From: an uncultured Collinsella sp.
GTDB taxonomy: Bacteria > Actinomycetota > Coriobacteriia > Coriobacteriales > Coriobacteriaceae
DNA length: 35,512 nt
Direction of reading: 5' to 3'
NCBI GenBank assembly: GCA_958349325.1
Contig: CATWCP010000007.1
Coordinates: 1 to 35,512, forward strand
Position 1 is the stretch's first letter. Each line of letters begins with the position of its first letter. Positions 1 to 7,070 of this stretch are shown piece after piece. Made by a program: the position numbers and the translations under genes. A model generated the notes under the pieces. That model had not been told where the DNA came from. It worked only from the letters and a program-made list of their open reading frames with translations, and did no database searches.

Positions 1-1968
1 GCACGCCACCAGGTCGGACTCCGAGAAGGACGACCAGGACGAGCCGTTCCAGGCCTGGACCAGGAAGCTGTAGGACCTGCCGTTGGACAGCCCCGTCACG
101 GTGTAGGACTCCTTGCCGCAGTCGAGCGTGTAGGTCTTGTAGCCGGACCCCTGGCGGACGGCGACCGCGTAGCGGGTCGCGCCGGGCACGTGGCCCCAGG
201 AGAGCTCGACCGACCTGTCGCCGGCCTTTGCAGAGACCTTGGGCCTGACGGTGCCCGACGGGGCGGCGGAGCACAGGTAGCCGTCGGCGGTCGACGACCA
301 GGAGCCGTTGACCCGCGCCTGGACCAGGAAGCGGTGGGCGACGCCGTTGGCGAGGTCGGCGACCTTGTAGGAGGTGCCCTTCTCGTCCAGCGTGTAGGTC
401 CTGTAGGAGCCGCCCGGGAGCCTCTCGGCGACGGCGTAGCGCTCGGCGCCGGCGACGGCCTTCCAGGACACGGTGACCTCTCCGTCACCGGTCGCCTCGG
501 CCGTGGCCTCGGGGGCAGGGACAAGTTTACAAGTTAAGAAGTCATCCGATGTAAAAGTGCTCCAGTGGCCATTTACATAAGCTTGAACAAGGAATGAATA
601 AGTTGATCCGTTTACAAGATTATCGATTCCAAAGGCAGTATCAGTGCAGTCGAGTGTGTAGGTGTTGAAGGTGCCGTCATTGTTGCATAAAGCAATCGCG
701 TACTTTGTTGCATTAGGAACAGGCGACCAGCTCAATTTAATTTTGCCATCACGCATCTCGGAGACGACAGGATCTGGCTTAACTTCCTTTGACAGCCCAA
801 ACTGATTAGCAATAGCCAAAGCGTCCGCCTGGCCCATTTTTTGGAGATACAGCGAATTAGCCAAAAGTCCTGCGTCATATCCATTGTCGATAAAGCCATG
901 TTCGACCAGAACTGCAGGGATGCCGTACTGGCGACAATTTCTAATTACAGAAAGACTATCAGCGTTGCTACCATCAGGATAATAAAGCTGCGTGCCATTT
1001 AAATCATAATAATCGTTTTTTGTCCCACGATTAACAAGACCAACGGATGCAAGCCTGCTCAGAACATCTTGCCCCAAAGACTCGCCAAGCTCATTAAATG
1101 AAGAATACCAACTAGCTTGCCTCGGAATCCAGATTTCCGCTCCTGTACCGCCACCTGAATTGATATGAAAACTCATAAATAAAGAAGCATTGTTGTCTCT
1201 TGCAATCTGAGCGCGGGCAATCAGCTCATTTGTAGTGTTGGCAACACCAGTAACGGAAGTATCGAAATCTCGCGTCATAATAACTCGAACGCCAGCATAT
1301 TTCTGAAGTTCATCCCGGCAATATCGCGCTATTTGCAGGGTAAGATCCTTTTCACGAAGACCATTTCCGACAGCGCCGGAGTCCCAGCCTCCATGACCTG
1401 CATCCAGAACAAAAACCCAATTACGAACACGCGCCGAGCTTTCCGAAACAGCACCAACCGCAGATTCCAAGGAATCATACGAAGAGCCCATGCCATTAGT
1501 AAACACCGAGTCAAGCTGGTCATCCGAGGAATCATCAGACAGCAGTCTATATGGTGCCGGCATGTCGCCAACGCTAAACATCTGATTAGAAATATCATCG
1601 GAAAAATACCGCGTTGCGCCAGAGGCATACTCAACTTTAAAGAGAGAAAAAGCGCCAGCGCTAGAAAAGCTCGAAGAGAAAAGATATGTGCCGTCAACTC
1701 TGGAGGTTACACTCAATCGAACAAGGCCTTCAGTCTCAGCATTGGCACAATACAAGGCGACAGGCTCGTCCAGCACCGTTCCATCGAAACCCAAAGCAAC
1801 TCTTTGCGTATCTCCCAGGTCAACGTGATCCTTCTCGATATAAATAAACGAAAGATCATCTACCTCTAAACTATCAGCAAACACGTTAACGGGATAAATG
1901 AGGGGCAGCGATAGAAAAATTGCGGCCACGAATACGGGCAGCAAATAGTGCTGAATTCTCTTAAGCAT
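1..1968 (-). CDS. Secreted N-acetylmuramoyl-L-alanine amidase (Amidase_3) with fibronectin-type repeats, C-terminus cut by window edge
   Basis: The frame is open from an ATG at 1968 to base 1, giving 656 visible codons and no stop. Residues 1-32 form a signal peptide (Lys/Arg start, hydrophobic core, VFA before DS). An Amidase_3 domain spans about 180-385 with the expected zinc and catalytic residues: H192 in DAGHGG, E206 in LREKD, H268 in SFHIN and E356 in LVEHGF. It should cleave the MurNAc-L-Ala bond of peptidoglycan outside the cell. From residue 397 there are at least three repeats of about 90 residues (pattern LSW...GATKYAIA...YSFLVQAYVNG) of fibronectin type III character, shared with the NlpC/P60-like gene at 7071-9893. 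The last two repeats (bases 1-525) are much richer in G+C than the rest of the gene. The Shine-Dalgarno AAGGA lies six bases before the ATG and directly follows a terminator hairpin. Activity is confident; the full length is unknown. Confidence 0.9.
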   Translation of the reverse strand, partial: MLKRIQHYLLPVFVAAIFLSLPLIYPVNVFADSLEVDDLSFIYIEKDHVDLGDTQRVALGFDGTVLDEPVALYCANAETEGLVRLSVTSRVDGTYLFSSSFSSAGAFSLFKVEYASGATRYFSDDISNQMFSVGDMPAPYRLLSDDSSDDQLDSVFTNGMGSSYDSLESAVGAVSESSARVRNWVFVLDAGHGGWDSGAVGNGLREKDLTLQIARYCRDELQKYAGVRVIMTRDFDTSVTGVANTTNELIARAQIARDNNASLFMSFHINSGGGTGAEIWIPRQASWYSSFNELGESLGQDVLSRLASVGLVNRGTKNDYYDLNGTQLYYPDGSNADSLSVIRNCRQYGIPAVLVEHGFIDNGYDAGLLANSLYLQKMGQADALAIANQFGLSKEVKPDPVVSEMRDGKIKLSWSPVPNATKYAIALCNNDGTFNTYTLDCTDTAFGIDNLVNGSTYSFLVQAYVNGHWSTFTSDDFLTCKLVPAPEATAEATGDGEVTVSWKAVAGAERYAVAERLPGGSYRTYTLDEKGTSYKVADLANGVAHRFLVQARVNGSWSSTADGYLCSAAPSGTVRPKVSAKAGDRSVELSWGHVPGATRYAVAVRQGSGYKTYTLDCGKESYTVTGLSNGRSYSFLVQAWNGSSWSSFSESDLVAC

Positions 1969-1976
1969 ATGCAGTC

Positions 1977-2009
1977 CTTAAAAGGAAAAGGCGGCCAAGA
2001 GCCGCCTTT
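1977..2009 (-). terminator. Rho-independent terminator after the wecE-like gene
   Basis: Read on the minus strand, a perfect 9-bp stem AAAGGCGGC / GCCGCCTTT with a 5-base loop is followed by TTTTCCTTTT. It starts seven bases after the aminotransferase stop. Its T-rich tail runs into the Shine-Dalgarno of the amidase gene that begins at 1968, so some read-through or an attenuator role is possible. Confidence 0.8.
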
Positions 2010-2015
2010 AAATTT

Positions 2016-3152
2016 CTATCGAGTGGCGTAAAAGGATAGAACGGAGTCGGCAACATGCTGTCTGTCGCCTTCGCTTAAACCATAGTACATGGGCAACCTG
2101 ACAAGCCTATTACTTTCAGAGGTGGTAAACCTGTCCTCTCCCTCAAAACGACCAAACATCTTGCCTGCAGGCGCATCATGCAAAGGAATGTAATGGAAGA
2201 CAGCCTGAACACCATGCTCCTTAAGATAAGAAATGAGATCGCTGCGCTCCTTGAGATCCTTGCACTTAATGTAAAACATGTGGGCATTATGCTCACAGCC
2301 CTCAGGAATATACGGGAGTACAATCTTTCCGTCTTCAGCAAGCGGCCTCAACGAATCGTAGTAAAAACGCCAAGATGAAAGACGATTGTCATTGATTTCA
2401 TCAGCATGCTCCAGCTGCGCCCAAAGATAGGCAGCATTCATATCAGAAGGCAAATAGCTAGATCCACGATCGACCCATGTATATTTATCGACCTGGCCCC
2501 TGAAAAAGCGCTGGCGATTAGTTCCCTTTTCACGAATAATTTCAGCTCGATCACAGTAACGCGAATCATTGATAGAAAGCGCGCCGCCTTCGCCCATCGA
2601 ATAGTTCTTTGTTTCGTGGAAACTATAGCAACCAAAATGGCCAATGGTGCCAAGCGCCTTGCCCTTATACGAGCTCAAAACACCCTGTGCCGCATCTTCA
2701 ACAACTAACAAGTCATTACGCGCGGCAATATCCATGATACGATCCATGTCACACGCAACGCCAGCATAATGCACAGGAACGATAACTTTGGTTTTATCAG
2801 TTATCGCCCTCTCAATGGCATCGGGATCAATATTCATTGTGTCAGGGCACACATCAACAAACACCAAAGTGGCACCGACCATTTGAAATGCCGTAGCAGT
2901 AGAAGAGAAAGTGAAACTAGGCAGAATCACCTCATCGCCAGGATGTAGGTCGCATAAGATTGCTGCAAGCTCAAGCGCGCTCGTACCACTAGTCGTTAGC
3001 AGAATCTTATTGGAATCAAATCGGTTCTCGAGCCATTCGCTACATTTTTTGGTAAAAGGACCATCACCACAAATCTTACGATTGACAGCACAGGCCTCTC
3101 GAACATACTCCATTTCCGTGCCTACATAAGGCGGGAGATTAAAATTTATCAT
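2016..3152 (-). CDS. WecE-like nucleotide-sugar 4-aminotransferase (DegT/DnrJ/EryC1 family)
   Basis: This 378-residue protein is a PLP-dependent sugar aminotransferase. It follows Escherichia coli WecE (TDP-4-keto-6-deoxyglucose aminotransferase, which makes TDP-Fuc4N) closely and nearly end to end. Matching stretches include the start MINFNLPPYVGTE, KICGDGPFT, TTSGTSALELA, DEVILPSFTF, VPVHYAGVACDMD, VEDAAQG and AVFHYIPLH. The PLP lysine is K182 in FHETKNY, and D153 should hold the pyridine nitrogen. The frame extends further upstream, but the start at 3152 fits the family length, has GGAG before it and overlaps the stop of the previous gene as ATGA, indicating translational coupling. It is the last gene of the six-gene unit. 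TDP-Fuc4N is inferred from similarity; the RmlA/RmlB enzymes that would make the precursor are not in the window. Confidence 0.88.
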   Translation of the reverse strand: MINFNLPPYVGTEMEYVREACAVNRKICGDGPFTKKCSEWLENRFDSNKILLTTSGTSALELAAILCDLHPGDEVILPSFTFSSTATAFQMVGATLVFVDVCPDTMNIDPDAIERAITDKTKVIVPVHYAGVACDMDRIMDIAARNDLLVVEDAAQGVLSSYKGKALGTIGHFGCYSFHETKNYSMGEGGALSINDSRYCDRAEIIREKGTNRQRFFRGQVDKYTWVDRGSSYLPSDMNAAYLWAQLEHADEINDNRLSSWRFYYDSLRPLAEDGKIVLPYIPEGCEHNAHMFYIKCKDLKERSDLISYLKEHGVQAVFHYIPLHDAPAGKMFGRFEGEDRFTTSESNRLVRLPMYYGLSEGDRQHVADSVLSFYATR

Positions 3153-3499
3153 ATAGCAGCTCCAAATGAATATAGTCCGATCCCAAGCAAAATAAGAAGC
3201 AGTGATATCCACTTCCGCCGAGACATTTTCTCATGAAAAATCGTAATACCGAATATTGTCACATATATGTAACTAGTAGCCTCCAGCAATGGGCCCATAG
3301 ACAGGGGAATCCCTTTATATGCGAAAATCGATAGAAACGTGGTGCAAACGAAAAGGACATAAGCACAGATTACAAGAGGGTTCAAATACTCTCTAATTCT
3401 GCTGTCATATGTTTTAAGAGCTGCTTTCTTTAGCATTACCTGAGATATTGCGCTAATAAAAACACCGAGGAGAAGAAGGAGGGCGTATCGAAAATCCAC
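3149..3499 (-). CDS. Four-TM SMR/EamA-type protein, probable ArnE/ArnF-like flippase subunit A
   Basis: This is a 116-residue, very hydrophobic protein with four predicted membrane segments (about 4-20, 40-60, 67-87 and 95-114). It has the size and layout of small multidrug resistance proteins and of ArnE/ArnF, which flip undecaprenyl-phosphate-aminoarabinose. Typical signs are the early ISAISQVMLKKAA helix, a GPLLEATSYIYVTIFG segment with a buried Glu, and the basic HEKMSRRKW turn before the last helix. A second gene of identical length lies 12 bases upstream, so a heterodimer is likely. Its stop overlaps the start of the aminotransferase gene. The flippase role is inferred from the partner genes; a drug-efflux SMR pair is the alternative. 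Confidence 0.75.
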   Translation of the reverse strand: MDFRYALLLLLGVFISAISQVMLKKAALKTYDSRIREYLNPLVICAYVLFVCTTFLSIFAYKGIPLSMGPLLEATSYIYVTIFGITIFHEKMSRRKWISLLLILLGIGLYSFGAAI

Positions 3500-3511
3500 A
3501 GTACAATCCTC

Positions 3512-3862
3512 CTAAGCAGCATCGGAATCCGAAGAGGCAAACAAAGCAACGCCGATTAATACAATAATGCCGCCCGAAACCTGAAGGAAGCCGAGTTGCT
3601 CCTTAAAGACAATAACACCCCATACCATGCCCCATACAACTGTAACGGCACGATTGGCATAGGCTGTCGTCAATGGCAACCGTTTAATAATTTGTTGCCA
3701 GCAAATAGCATAAATGCCAAGCAGCATAATTATTCCGGCGTAGCAGACACAAAAACCGAAAGACAGAAAAGGATAGCCTGCCGCAAGCTTGCTTAAGATA
3801 CCGCTACAAGAATACAAAACCAATAGCAGATGAAGTGCTAAGAAAACGCGAGCATTTTTCAT
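3512..3862 (-). CDS. Four-TM SMR/EamA-type protein, probable ArnE/ArnF-like flippase subunit B
   Basis: This is a 116-residue integral membrane protein with four hydrophobic segments (about 6-25, 33-53, 68-86 and 91-109). Recognisable family features are the first helix ending in GILSKLAAGYP, TTAYANRAVTVVWGMVWGVIVFKEQ (the usual third helix with a Lys-Glu turn) and GGIIVLIGVALF. Together with the neighbour at 3149-3499 it makes a pair of equal-sized but diverged subunits, as in ArnE/ArnF and in paired SMR transporters. The start is three bases after the stop of the ATP-grasp gene. The substrate is not visible from sequence; the operon suggests a lipid-linked aminosugar moved from the inner to the outer membrane face. 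Confidence 0.75.
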   Translation of the reverse strand: MKNARVFLALHLLLVLYSCSGILSKLAAGYPFLSFGFCVCYAGIIMLLGIYAICWQQIIKRLPLTTAYANRAVTVVWGMVWGVIVFKEQLGFLQVSGGIIVLIGVALFASSDSDAA

Positions 3863-3865
3863 TCT

Positions 3866-5014
3866 CTATGCGCCTCGTTTCGGCAGGTACTTTTCCAAAT
3901 TAACCATCGAATCTGCAGTCAGGATGTAGAAGCCGTATCTACTGCCACTATCGACAATTTCATGCTCCATGTCATTGTCAACGGAGCTGCGCTCGACTCT
4001 CACAGACCTATCGCATTCCGCCTCTCGAAGCATCGCTAAGTCTTCACCATCAAAAATAAATCGAATCATGGCGCATTCAGAATGCTCCGATACACTCAGA
4101 TCAGGCTCCTGCCCAATAGCAACAGAAATTACTGCACCTAAGAAATCAATGCCTGTTGACAGCTCTACAAGATCACTGCCGATACAATCTCCACCCATTC
4201 GGCTGCCAATTTCAACAATGCGAATATCCTCATTCTCATTAACCAAAATCTCCGAATGAGAAGCGCCGAATTCAACTCCCAGAGAATCCAGGGCATGAGA
4301 AACAACCCCCATTATTTTAGAGCGCAACGAATCGGAAACAGGGGCAGGTTGCAGATGTCCGGTTTCAATAAAATGCGGAGACCCAGTTGTATACTTTCTG
4401 GTTAGCGCAAGAAAGTGATGCTCGCCCTTCCAGGTAATGAATTCGACGCTGTATTCAATCCCAGCGAAAAACTCCTCAACAACGCAAGCCTTCGAAAAGG
4501 AAACGTCGATCGCAGAACAAACGGCATCCTCAAGCCCTTGCGGAGATTGAAGTTTAGTAATGCAACGGCTACCAGACCGGTCAACAGGCTTCACAATAAT
4601 CGGATAAGCCAGATTCAGATTCTCAGCATCCGACACATCGGTTACTTGATAGCTCCTGGGAGACGGATCTCCGTTCTGGAAAAATGCCTCGCGCATTAAG
4701 TGCTTATTCGTGGACAGCTCAATGCACTCCAGAGAGTTGGCACAAAGACCGAGTTTATCAGCAACTTTGGATACAGTAATGTTTCCGAGATCCGTGCCAA
4801 TAGAGCATATTCCGTCAACACCGATAGATTTGCATTTTTCTGCAATTTGATCAATCTCAGTAATACTGATGGGATAAAAATAGTCAGCACTGCTCTCGCC
4901 AATATCGCCGCACTTCCATGCGAAGACATGTGTTTCAAAGCCAAGTTCTTTAGCCTTAAGAATCAATGGGTTTTGGAAATCAGACGCGCCGATAATGGCA
5001 AGTTTTTTTTGCAT
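3866..5014 (-). CDS. ATP-grasp carboxylate-amine ligase of a sugar-biosynthesis operon
   Basis: This 382-residue protein has the ATP-grasp fold. It begins with a preATP-grasp Rossmann domain (KKLAIIGASDFQNPLILKA, about 1-100), followed by the ATP-binding core with PIIVKPVDRSGSR (K142), VVEEFFAGIEYSVE (178-191) and the metal/phosphate segment RIVEIGSRMGGD (265-276). Family members activate a carboxylate as acyl phosphate and join it to an amine. An ATG five codons further upstream is also in frame; I chose 5014 because GGGAGAAG precedes it at good spacing and it starts two bases after the previous stop. In this operon it could acylate an aminosugar with an amino acid, or amidate a sugar acid. 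The domain is confident; the substrate is inference. Confidence 0.78.
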   Translation of the reverse strand: MQKKLAIIGASDFQNPLILKAKELGFETHVFAWKCGDIGESSADYFYPISITEIDQIAEKCKSIGVDGICSIGTDLGNITVSKVADKLGLCANSLECIELSTNKHLMREAFFQNGDPSPRSYQVTDVSDAENLNLAYPIIVKPVDRSGSRCITKLQSPQGLEDAVCSAIDVSFSKACVVEEFFAGIEYSVEFITWKGEHHFLALTRKYTTGSPHFIETGHLQPAPVSDSLRSKIMGVVSHALDSLGVEFGASHSEILVNENEDIRIVEIGSRMGGDCIGSDLVELSTGIDFLGAVISVAIGQEPDLSVSEHSECAMIRFIFDGEDLAMLREAECDRSVRVERSSVDNDMEHEIVDSGSRYGFYILTADSMVNLEKYLPKRGA

Positions 5015-5016
5015 CT

Positions 5017-6039
5017 TTACTTCTCCCAATTAGCCGAAGAATTCTTCTCGAAATCACTCCAGCGGCCGCTTTCCATCTCTGCCTTATAATCGAGCATCAT
5101 CGAATGATAGTCTCGATAAGCCGGAACGAAGCCGAAATCTCGCTCAGCCTTTCCCATATCAAACAAAAAAGAAGGGGTATTGTTCTTAAGATCCGGCCTG
5201 TAGACAATCTTGGATTTAGAACTGTCGCCAAACACCTCGATGACCGCACGCGCCTGATCTTCAAGTTCCAAAGGAACTCCGCTCGTCATATTATAAAGCC
5301 CATGTGTCAAATCGCTTTCCAAAGCCATTCGATATGCTCGGGCAACGTCCTTGACATAAATAATATCTCGTGAGATATGCGGGTCTCCCCATATCTCGAG
5401 ATCCTGTCCGGCCGCGGCCTTTTCGATCCAGACCTGAATAGCAGACTTATAGGGCTTACCATCGACTAAGATCGTGCCATGAGGTCCAACGCCGTAAACC
5501 GGAGGGAAACGGAACACCGCCCCTTGAAGACCATGTTGCTGCGAATAATACTCAATCAAATCATTGGCAGCATTCTTCGTGATGGTATAAACGGCATGAT
5601 CACCAGTAAAGGAGAAATTCCTGGGCTCGTCCTCGGTAATAGCATGATTCTTTTTCCACGCGCCGGATACATCACCGTAAGTAGTGGCGGAAATAATCTT
5701 CTTGATACCATTAGTCCTACAATACTCAAGCACATTTACTGTACCCAGAGTGTTTACCTTAACGTAATCAGCCGCATTCTCTTCGTTAACCAAATCTGCA
5801 GTCGCATTGGCAGGAAGAAGTCCGGCCAAAAGAATCACCCCATCGACGTTATCCACGGGGAGTTTTGAAAAATCTTCGGGCTTTGTAATATCGAGGCTCA
5901 CGAACTCGGCGCCCATGCTCTCAAGAAAAGGACGAAGCCGTTCATTTCTACCGGTAGCAATAACCTGTTTGCCCGATTTGACAAGCTCGTCGACGGTATA
6001 CATACCAATAAAGCTCGTTGCACCAATTACAATTACCAT
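5017..6039 (-). CDS. NAD-dependent nucleotide-sugar epimerase/reductase (extended SDR)
   Basis: This 340-residue extended short-chain dehydrogenase has a nucleotide-binding loop GATSFIG (6-12) in which the usual middle Gly is Ser. The catalytic pair is Y151/K155 in YTITK, with the upstream ISATTYGD segment giving the Ser/Thr. The cofactor and sugar parts follow (FRFPPVYGVGPHGT, WGDPHISRDIIYVKDVARA). It has no Asp-Glu pair of the kind used by RmlB-type 4,6-dehydratases, so it is more likely a 4-epimerase or 4-reductase acting on a nucleotide sugar. It lies three bases after the glycosyltransferase gene and two bases before the ATP-grasp gene. The sugar it handles cannot be read from sequence. 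Confidence 0.78.
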   Translation of the reverse strand: MVIVIGATSFIGMYTVDELVKSGKQVIATGRNERLRPFLESMGAEFVSLDITKPEDFSKLPVDNVDGVILLAGLLPANATADLVNEENAADYVKVNTLGTVNVLEYCRTNGIKKIISATTYGDVSGAWKKNHAITEDEPRNFSFTGDHAVYTITKNAANDLIEYYSQQHGLQGAVFRFPPVYGVGPHGTILVDGKPYKSAIQVWIEKAAAGQDLEIWGDPHISRDIIYVKDVARAYRMALESDLTHGLYNMTSGVPLELEDQARAVIEVFGDSSKSKIVYRPDLKNNTPSFLFDMGKAERDFGFVPAYRDYHSMMLDYKAEMESGRWSDFEKNSSANWEK

Positions 6040-6042
6040 AGC

Positions 6043-6972
6043 CTATTCATCCTTTCCGTTACATTCTTTTTCAATTACGTACAAAGGTCTATTTTTAACC
6101 TCGGTAAAAATATTACCGACGTACAGCCCAACAATTCCAATAGCAGACAAAATGAGTCCACCCATAAAGAAGATTGAACAAAGGAGACTCGTCCACCCAA
6201 CCTGAATGCCCGGAACACATAGCTTTTGAATGATCGCAGCAACGAGAATGAGCAGCGCGACGAATGCCATAGCAAAACCAACATTAACGGCAAACTTTAA
6301 CGGCTTATTAGACTGCGCAGTGATGAGCTCAAACGCCATATTAAGCTTCTTCTTAAAACTATAAGAAGATTCGCCCGCAAAGCGCTCGTCACCAACTATT
6401 TCAATCGCGGTCTGTCTAAACCCAAGCCACTTAATGAACATCGTGTACCCGCGGTTATGCTCACGCATTGAACAATACTGAGTGATTACCGCGCGACGAG
6501 CAATGCTGAAATTGCAAAGCGAGGGATCGTAACTGCCATCAGTAAAATACTCATACACCTTATAAAAGGCTCGAGATAGCATCTTGGTCAAAGCACTATC
6601 TTTTCGCTCGACTCTTTTGGCGAAAACAACGTCATAGCCTTCAAGGGCTTTGTTATAAAGTTGGGGAATGGCCTCGGGCCTGTCCTGAAGGTCGCAGTCC
6701 ATAACAACGACCCAGTCACCATGGCAGCAATCAAGACCAGCAGTAATCGCGCGAATTTGGCCAAAATTGCGTGCGAGCTTGATTCCATACACGCGGTCAT
6801 CATTGTCACAAATAGATTGCACGACTGACCATGAATCGTATGGATCATGGTCGTCCACAAGCACAAGCTCGAATGAGGCACCCATACCCTCAAACACGTC
6901 AACAATTCGCTGATGCAGTTCGGGCAGCGCCTCTTTACATCCATAAACAGGAATTACGACAGAGAAATCCAT
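6043..6972 (-). CDS. GtrB/ArnC-like undecaprenyl-phosphate glycosyltransferase (GT2, two C-terminal TM segments)
   Basis: This 309-residue protein has the layout of DPM1/GtrB/ArnC polyprenyl-phosphate sugar synthases: a GT2 domain (1-220) followed by two membrane helices (about 227-252 and 263-290) and a short cytosolic tail. Motifs seen are VVIPVYGC, the nucleotide site LVDDHDP (D40, D41), GIKLARNFGQ, the metal site MDCDLQD (D92, D94), and the amphipathic AGESSYSFKKKLNMA stretch found before the helices in this family. It should transfer a sugar from a nucleotide donor to undecaprenyl phosphate at the inner membrane face. It is the first gene of the six-gene unit, with a promoter-like site 34 bases upstream. 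The sugar is probably the aminosugar made by the downstream genes (inference). Confidence 0.88.
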   Translation of the reverse strand: MDFSVVIPVYGCKEALPELHQRIVDVFEGMGASFELVLVDDHDPYDSWSVVQSICDNDDRVYGIKLARNFGQIRAITAGLDCCHGDWVVVMDCDLQDRPEAIPQLYNKALEGYDVVFAKRVERKDSALTKMLSRAFYKVYEYFTDGSYDPSLCNFSIARRAVITQYCSMREHNRGYTMFIKWLGFRQTAIEIVGDERFAGESSYSFKKKLNMAFELITAQSNKPLKFAVNVGFAMAFVALLILVAAIIQKLCVPGIQVGWTSLLCSIFFMGGLILSAIGIVGLYVGNIFTEVKNRPLYVIEKECNGKDE

Positions 6973-7005
6973 GACAAACCTTAGGTTGAGTTTAATAACC
7001 TACTT

Positions 7006-7034
7006 ATGATGCATTCGATCAAGCGAACCGTCAA
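7006..7034 (-). promoter_or_regulatory. Candidate sigma-70-type promoter of the six-gene sugar unit
   Basis: On the minus strand TTGACG (7029-7034), a 17-base spacer and CATCAT (7006-7011) precede the glycosyltransferase ATG at 6972 by a short leader. The pair matches the consensus in 5/6 and 4/6 positions. It lies in the 98-base gap after the NlpC/P60-like gene, supporting a separate transcription unit. Confidence 0.45.
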
Positions 7035-7070
7035 ATCGAAGTAACCGCAATCATCACACTACTGCTAAAG

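Noticed and set aside
96..537. Open frames on both strands near the left edge
   Set aside because: They overlap the amidase gene, whose frame carries the fibronectin pattern continuously from 1968 to base 1.
3153..3212. Upstream extension of the aminotransferase gene
   Set aside because: The extra 20 residues do not match WecE, while the internal ATG has GGAG and overlaps the previous stop.
3149..3862. SMR pair as drug-efflux genes
   Set aside because: Possible by family, but position inside a tight sugar operon next to a GtrB/ArnC-like enzyme makes a lipid-linked sugar flippase the better reading.
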